IMG/VR virus record: IMGVR_UViG_3300025096_002712
Span: 42,291-106,290 of that record
Reading direction: 5' to 3' (one strand)
Source of the DNA: a virus
DNA length: 64,000 nucleotides
This document shows positions 62,865-64,000 of the stretch, in pieces (within the stretch, counting starts at the first letter, position 1; each line of letters opens with the position of its first letter). Position numbers and translations under genes: made by a program. A model generated the notes under the pieces. That model saw nothing but the letters and a program-made list of their open reading frames with translations. It was not told where the DNA came from and ran no database searches.

Positions 62865-63754
62865 GAATATTAATAACAGGTGGAGCAGGTTATCTTGGTT
62901 CTAAATTAACAGAAACACTTTTAAGTCAAGAACATAATGTAATTGTATATGATAATTTATTTTTTGGTTCAGTAGGAATAATTCCATTTTTAGATAATCC
63001 AAAATATAAATTAATTAAAAATACAATAAATAATCTTGAATTAATAGAGGCCGTTGTAAAGGATGTAGATTATGTTATTCATTTGGCAGCAATAGTAGGA
63101 GAACCAAGTTGTAAACAATATGAAAGTTCGGTATATGGTGTAAATTCAGGAGCCACATCATGGATTAGTAAATGTGCATATAACTATGATATACCATTAT
63201 TATTTTTAAGCACTTGTAGTAATTATGGGAAAACTGATGAAGTAGTAACAGAAGATTCACTATTAGAACCACTTGGGTTATATGCAGACTCAAAAATACA
63301 GGCAGAAGAAATTGTATTAGATAACAAACAGTTGGTATTGAGAATGTCTACATTATTTGGAGTGAGTTATAGAGTTAGATATGATATAACAATAAATGAG
63401 TTTGTATATCAGTATTATAGGGATAAATTGTTAAAAGTTTATGGTGAAGATACTTGGCGACCATATCTTCATGTTCAAGATGCATGTAATATGATTATTA
63501 AATGTATGGAAAAAGATTTACGGGGTGTTTATAATGTGGGATTTAATAATTTAAACTATCAAAAGAAAGAAATTGTGAATGCAATAGTAGAATATCTTGG
63601 AGACGGTAAAATTGAATATGTTGATTTTGATGATCCAAGAGACTACCAAGTCAATTTTGATAAAATACAAAATGAATTGAATTGTCAATATAAGTTTTCA
63701 CTTGAAGATGGTATCCGTGAGTTATATGAAACTATTCAACGTGGAATGGTGTAA
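62861..63754 (+). CDS. NAD-dependent sugar epimerase/dehydratase (extended SDR)
   Basis: A 297-residue protein. 'MRILITGGAGYLGSKL' is the NAD loop. 'DNLFFG' follows the second strand. 'LGLYADSKIQAEE' has the catalytic Y-x3-K. 'YNVGFNNLNYQKKEIV' and 'LEDGIRELYE' are C-terminal features. It parallels the SDR at 36827 in overall pattern. Exact reaction unknown. Its stop overlaps the next start by one base. Confidence 0.83.
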   Translation: MRILITGGAGYLGSKLTETLLSQEHNVIVYDNLFFGSVGIIPFLDNPKYKLIKNTINNLELIEAVVKDVDYVIHLAAIVGEPSCKQYESSVYGVNSGATSWISKCAYNYDIPLLFLSTCSNYGKTDEVVTEDSLLEPLGLYADSKIQAEEIVLDNKQLVLRMSTLFGVSYRVRYDITINEFVYQYYRDKLLKVYGEDTWRPYLHVQDACNMIIKCMEKDLRGVYNVGFNNLNYQKKEIVNAIVEYLGDGKIEYVDFDDPRDYQVNFDKIQNELNCQYKFSLEDGIRELYETIQRGMV

Positions 63755-64000
63755 TGAAAGTAGAATATTATTACGAGAGAACACAAAGGGCATTAGATGA
63801 AAATAAAATGATTGCTCCTATTAGTGTGGAAATTGATTTGACTAATGTATGTTATCAAAAGTGTTATTATTGTAATGTAGAACAATTTAGAGCTGAAAAT
63901 CCAGATAAAGGAACTACTGAAGATTATTTGAAATTAATATCTTCATTACCAAAGGAAACAAAAGATATTACTTTTGCCGGTGGTGGAGAACCACTTGATA
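63754..64000 (+). CDS. Radical SAM protein (3' partial)
   Basis: The gene is cut by the window end after 82 residues. 'ISVEIDLTNVCYQKCYYCN' carries Cys33, Cys37 and Cys40 of the 4Fe-4S motif, and 'ITFAGGGEPL' is the usual SAM-binding G-G-x-E-P motif. The short N-terminus is unlike the cobalamin-type enzymes here. It resembles the SPASM/twitch-type radical SAM proteins that open directly with the barrel, but the C-terminus is needed to say more. Confidence 0.8.
   Translation, partial: MKVEYYYERTQRALDENKMIAPISVEIDLTNVCYQKCYYCNVEQFRAENPDKGTTEDYLKLISSLPKETKDITFAGGGEPLD

Noticed and set aside
1-64000. tRNA genes, insertion sequences or integrase/attachment sites
   Set aside because: The few gaps are too short or lack cloverleaf or terminal inverted repeats, and no transposase or integrase motifs were seen.

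Overview
The window looks like part of the genome of a large tailed phage, most likely from marine plankton. The evidence is: AT-rich DNA (roughly 70% AT by eye); every convincing gene on the + strand; almost no intergenic space, with ATGA, TAATG and 8-bp start/stop overlaps at most junctions; phage tail-fibre proteins with S74-type intramolecular chaperone ends; Hint (intein-like) domains at the ends of tail-type proteins; and a carbamoyltransferase and SGNH genes of kinds reported from marine phages. Host and phage genus cannot be read from this sequence.

Region 1 (1-10442) is a tail/adhesin block. It holds a very long repetitive fibre or tip protein (open at the window start), two fibre proteins ending in an S74 chaperone, a small tail-type protein, a SET-domain protein, two structural proteins ending in Hint domains, and a GT-B glycosyltransferase. 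The only clear rho-independent terminator (8891-8934) lies here.

Region 2 (10500-46283) starts a glycan-making island that runs off the right end. It has a methyltransferase, a radical SAM protein with a repetitive N-terminal region, 2OG-type oxygenases, and three tandem beta-1,4-galactosyltransferase-like (GT7) enzymes whose catalytic domain is interrupted by a LamG lectin domain. It also has cobalamin-type radical SAM enzymes, a PhyH-family protein, fucosyltransferase-like enzymes, a nucleotide-sugar 6-dehydrogenase, a GT92 enzyme, four SGNH hydrolase-like proteins, a NodU/CmcH carbamoyltransferase and a ParB-like protein. Six of the nine members of a glycosyltransferase-like family sharing an 'IDESYD' motif lie here.

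Region 3 (46284-55387) begins with a 128-bp gap that can fold as a structured RNA leader. A sugar-nucleotide pathway follows: GDP-mannose 4,6-dehydratase-like, RmlC-like cupin, a split thiamine-diphosphate enzyme (E1-alpha-like plus E1-beta-like), a ColD/RfbH-like dehydratase carrying His in place of the PLP lysine, a 2OG oxygenase, two SDR reductases and a fucosyltransferase-like protein. Together they suggest synthesis of an unusual deoxy, perhaps two-carbon-branched, GDP-sugar. This is inference.

Region 4 (55380-64000) holds three more IDESYD-family proteins, SDR enzymes, another cobalamin-type radical SAM enzyme, a 2OG oxygenase, and a radical SAM gene cut by the window end. Two very short genes (34 and 41 codons) fill apparent gaps at 28975 and 62739 through ATGA overlaps on both sides.

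Overall, the phage appears to invest over 50 kb in building and attaching elaborate sugars. Possible roles are decoration of its own tail or capsid, or remodelling of the host surface; the sequence does not decide between them.
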